Part shown: piece by piece, positions 62,063 through 64,000 of the stretch
Layout: each line of letters opens with the position of its first letter
Position numbering within the stretch: the first letter of the stretch is position 1
Assembly: GCF_017352115.1 (NCBI RefSeq)
Contig: NZ_CP071448.1
Location: forward strand, 1,883,001 to 1,947,000
Source: Flavobacterium endoglycinae
GTDB taxonomy: Bacteria > Bacteroidota > Bacteroidia > Flavobacteriales > Flavobacteriaceae
Length of the DNA stretch: 64,000 bases
Direction: 5' to 3'
Notes under the pieces: generated by a model
The model's input: the letters and a program-made list of their open reading frames with translations, nothing else
The model's database searches: none
Told to the model about the DNA's origin: nothing
Position numbers and translations under genes: made by a program

Positions 62063-63052
62063 TTATTTTGCTATTTTTTCTGCCTTAAAAATATCGGCAA
62101 GTAAATGATCTAATTGTTTGTACTCTATTAAAAAAGCGTCATGTCCGTGAACCGAATCTATTTCGCTGTATGAAACATTGTTTTTAAACTTCTTTAATTC
62201 ATTATAAGTTTCCAGATTTTCTTTTGGCGTAAAAAATAAATCTGAGTTGATTGCAATAATGTGTATTGCGGCATTTGATTTGGAAATTAATGTCTCGAAA
62301 TCCTCACTATTTCGAGTTATATCGATTGTTTTCAGCAATTGGTTCATCAATTTATAAGAAGCAAGCTGATAACGTTTCTGCAGCTTGTTTCCGTGATGTG
62401 CGAGCCAGCTTTCGATATTAAAAATCAAAAGATCCTGATTGATGGTTCGTTGAAATTTTTCTTTGAAAGATTCTGGAGAACGGTAACACAGCATAGCGTG
62501 AATTCTGGCATCTTCGATTGGTTTTGATGAATTGTTCAGAATCTGTTCTTGCAGGAAACAATTGGCAATCATCCAGTCGGTCGATTTCCAGTCGGTTGCA
62601 ATTGGAATTAAGTGTTCGGTGATATTTGGCGCCAACGCTAGAATTTCCCAAGCTACTCCACCGCCAACAGAGCCGCCGATTATAGCAAATACCTGTTCGA
62701 TTTGTAACGCTTCGAGACCTTGCAGAAAGATTCTAGCAATGTCTCGTGTTTTAAAATCGAGATAGTTTTCAATGATAAAAGAATCATTGCCGTTGCCTGG
62801 AACATTAAAGGCAAGAATCGTAAATTTATGGGTATCTATTGTTTTACCATCACCAATTAAATCGCTCCACCAACCATTCTCTCCAGTTACTTGTGCATTT
62901 CCTGTTAAAGCATGGTTTACCAGAACAATTGGGGCAGAATGCAACGGCTGGCCTGAAAGTGTAAAACTTAAAGGCAGGTATGGATAAACTGCACCACTTT
63001 CGGTGATGAAATTTTGAATTATAATGGGACTTGGTATATTTTCCAATTTCAA
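62063..63052 (-). CDS. metX: homoserine O-acetyltransferase
   Basis: A 329-residue alpha/beta-hydrolase-fold enzyme that acetylates homoserine. The nucleophile Ser is in IIGGSVGGGVAWEIL (about residue 125) and the catalytic His in DSVHGHDAFLIE (about 308), with the opening VLVNHALTGNAQVTG. The only in-frame start near the 5' end is a TTG at 63052, or a second TTG at 63046; no ATG is available. The second SAM riboswitch lies just upstream. Confidence 0.9.
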   Translation of the reverse strand: MKLENIPSPIIIQNFITESGAVYPYLPLSFTLSGQPLHSAPIVLVNHALTGNAQVTGENGWWSDLIGDGKTIDTHKFTILAFNVPGNGNDSFIIENYLDFKTRDIARIFLQGLEALQIEQVFAIIGGSVGGGVAWEILALAPNITEHLIPIATDWKSTDWMIANCFLQEQILNNSSKPIEDARIHAMLCYRSPESFKEKFQRTINQDLLIFNIESWLAHHGNKLQKRYQLASYKLMNQLLKTIDITRNSEDFETLISKSNAAIHIIAINSDLFFTPKENLETYNELKKFKNNVSYSEIDSVHGHDAFLIEYKQLDHLLADIFKAEKIAK

Positions 63053-63125
63053 ATCTTTTTTATTTTTGATTTGTATGTGGAAATATTAGAAAGAAAGTCT
63101 AGAGTGAAACTAGAAAAATTCTTGT

Positions 63126-63232
63126 TGTTATCTTTCCACGTTTGGGCGTGGTAGAATGCAGCACCTTCTTCGAATTAACGAAGGGTTGCTAAGGATTCAT
63201 CGGGTCTAATCCCTCCTCCTTTCTTTATAACA
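63126..63232 (-). promoter_or_regulatory. SAM-I (S-box) riboswitch upstream of metX
   Basis: On the minus strand AGGAGGGATTAGACCCGATGA, then CCTTAGCAACCC and GAAGGTGCTGCATTC match the SAM-I aptamer. TGTTAT and ATAACA (near 63226-63232 and 63126-63131) can close P1, and the CCACG/CGTGG hairpin (63136-63152) is P4. It should reduce metX-thrA-osmC expression when SAM is high. Confidence 0.95.
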
Positions 63233-63260
63233 TTTCAATACGTTTTTGAACTTAACGGTG

Positions 63261-63292
63261 CAAATTAACTACTAATTTCTTAAACAAACAAA
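63261..63292 (-). promoter_or_regulatory. candidate promoter of the metX transcript
   Basis: On the minus strand TTTG (63289-63292), 20 bases, TTAATTTG (63261-63268), one base off the TAnnTTTG consensus. The start would lie about 20-25 bases before the riboswitch. Confidence 0.5.
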
Positions 63293-63423
63293 TTTTATCG
63301 AAACTGATTCTTCAATTTCTTAGATATAATTCAATCAGAAACTATTGTACGCACAAAATTACCGAACGTTATGCCCAGTAATGTTATGCAGGTTTTTAAC
63401 CTAATTTATGGTTCTTTTTCAAC

Positions 63424-63624
63424 TTAGATGAAAAGCGTTTCATTTTCTTTTGAGTACATCAAAAACGTTAATGAATTTGGTAGGTTTTTCACCATTTTTT
63501 TATCCGTTTCTGTTATTCCAAAACTTGGATGGATTAATTCATTTGTTGGCGGCGGATTATTTCTTTCGTTTTTCCTGTTTCTGAATGTTGAAAGTTTTTT
63601 TCTTAGGAAGTTTATTGCACTCAT
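63424..63624 (-). CDS. hypothetical protein, 66 aa
   Basis: Begins MSAINFLRKKLSTFRNRK, with a basic N-terminal third, a Pro-rich stretch (NNPPPTNELIHPSFG) and an acidic C-terminal part; no signal or membrane segment. Codon use looks natural for this genome and the start is preceded by the usual A-rich context, so it is probably translated. An overlapping plus-strand frame (63428-63661) is Phe/Ile-rich and looks like the antisense shadow. It is the first gene after the attenuator at 63712-63879 and thus may be what that element controls. Confidence 0.4.
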   Translation of the reverse strand: MSAINFLRKKLSTFRNRKNERNNPPPTNELIHPSFGITETDKKMVKNLPNSLTFLMYSKENETLFI

Positions 63625-63711
63625 GATATTTAAGTTTAAGTCAGTTATTATTATTTTATAATCTTTATTTTTTCTTTAATTCTTTGTTACTGTAACCAAA
63701 ATGAATAAAAA

Positions 63712-63742
63712 AACCCTTTTGGATTTTTAATACCAAAAGGGT
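63712..63742 (-). terminator. attenuator terminator
   Basis: Stem CCCTTTTGG/CCAAAAGGG with a ten-base loop; on the minus strand it is followed by seven T. Its 5' arm can alternatively pair with 63769-63779, directly after the Cys-rich leader ORF. Confidence 0.8.
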
Positions 63743-63777
63743 CTAAGTTTTTATGGAACTTATATATACTTTTAGTA

Positions 63778-63879
63778 TCAACAGACGCATACACAAATAC
63801 GTGCGACATTGAACATCTTGTTCATCTGAAGGGACTTATTCATTTGCGATTTGACTGTTATTTTAAAAAAATCTTGCAT
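63778..63879 (-). CDS. 33-aa leader peptide with Cys-Val-Cys-Val-Cys end
   Basis: An ATG-started ORF encodes 33 residues ending ARICVCVC, with the last five codons TGT GTA TGC GTC TGT before TGA. The ORF ends 35 bases before an intrinsic terminator. The stop codon overlaps the segment GATACTAAAAG (63769-63779), which can form 11 pairs (two G-U) with the terminator's left arm region (63729-63739). This is the layout of a ribosome-stalling attenuator that senses Cys-tRNA supply. I have no evidence of translation beyond this structure. Confidence 0.65.
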   Translation of the reverse strand: MQDFFKITVKSQMNKSLQMNKMFNVARICVCVC

Positions 63880-64000
63880 TTATTACTTTTTATAAACTTC
63901 CCGAATTGATTATTTTACCGAAAGTGTTTTATTCATTTTTAACAAACTATTCTCTGTTTTTAACAATTTTTAGTTTGTCTTACAAATGTGCGAATATTTT

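Noticed and set aside
63428..63661. A plus-strand membrane protein gene
   Set aside because: It is the antisense of a more natural minus-strand frame; its Phe/Ile-rich character follows from that.

Overview
The window is about 64 kb of an AT-rich genome that fits Flavobacterium or a close relative in the Bacteroidota. It carries gliding-motility genes (gldA, gldD, gldE). Promoters have the Bacteroidota form TTTG-N18-21-TAnnTTTG, gene starts are A-rich without strong Shine-Dalgarno sites, methionine synthase is split into two genes, and intergenic DNA is full of short palindromic repeats.

Left part (0-24 kb): a pair of M16 peptidases (first gene cut by the window edge, second lacking the zinc motif); a small unknown gene behind a possible structured RNA; a DMT exporter; an HMA lipoprotein; the operon ssb-gldE-gldD; mutY divergent from an HU gene followed by a 30-residue basic, probably ribosomal, protein; RNase G; two tandem secreted paralogues of unknown function; pbpC with a large thioester-type alpha-2-macroglobulin lipoprotein; and a small accessory patch with a SUFU-type gene, ending at tadA.

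Middle (24-40 kb): two tandem TonB-C-like proteins, dxs with a DUF3078 protein, dgt, an Lrp/AsnC regulator divergent from metE, a small beta-barrel protein divergent from gldA, a PLP decarboxylase, a dicarboxylate/amino acid symporter, a methyltransferase gene killed by one in-frame stop codon, and metF.

Right part (40-64 kb) is almost entirely sulfur metabolism. A SAM-I riboswitch precedes metH1, followed by two accessory genes (one NTF2-fold immunity-like), metH2, a four-helix-bundle protein and metF. Next come a ferredoxin-NADP reductase-like flavoprotein, siroheme genes (Met8-type, cobA), a HEPN-fused sulfite reductase, cysN, cysD, an Fe-S type cysH (APS reductase), two TauE/SafE permeases and an Rrf2 regulator. 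No APS kinase is seen, which fits direct reduction of APS. A second SAM-I riboswitch precedes metX, a fused aspartokinase-homoserine dehydrogenase, an OsmC protein and a Cys/Met-metabolism PLP enzyme. Together these genes take sulfate to sulfide to homocysteine to methionine, with both folate-dependent methionine synthases and the methyl-folate supply.

The most interesting unexplained signal is at the right edge on the minus strand: a 33-codon ORF ending in Cys-Val-Cys-Val-Cys, followed by a terminator and an alternative antiterminator pairing. It looks like a cysteine-responsive attenuator. Repeats of at least eight kinds fill the non-coding DNA. No tRNA, rRNA, CRISPR array or intact insertion sequence was seen.
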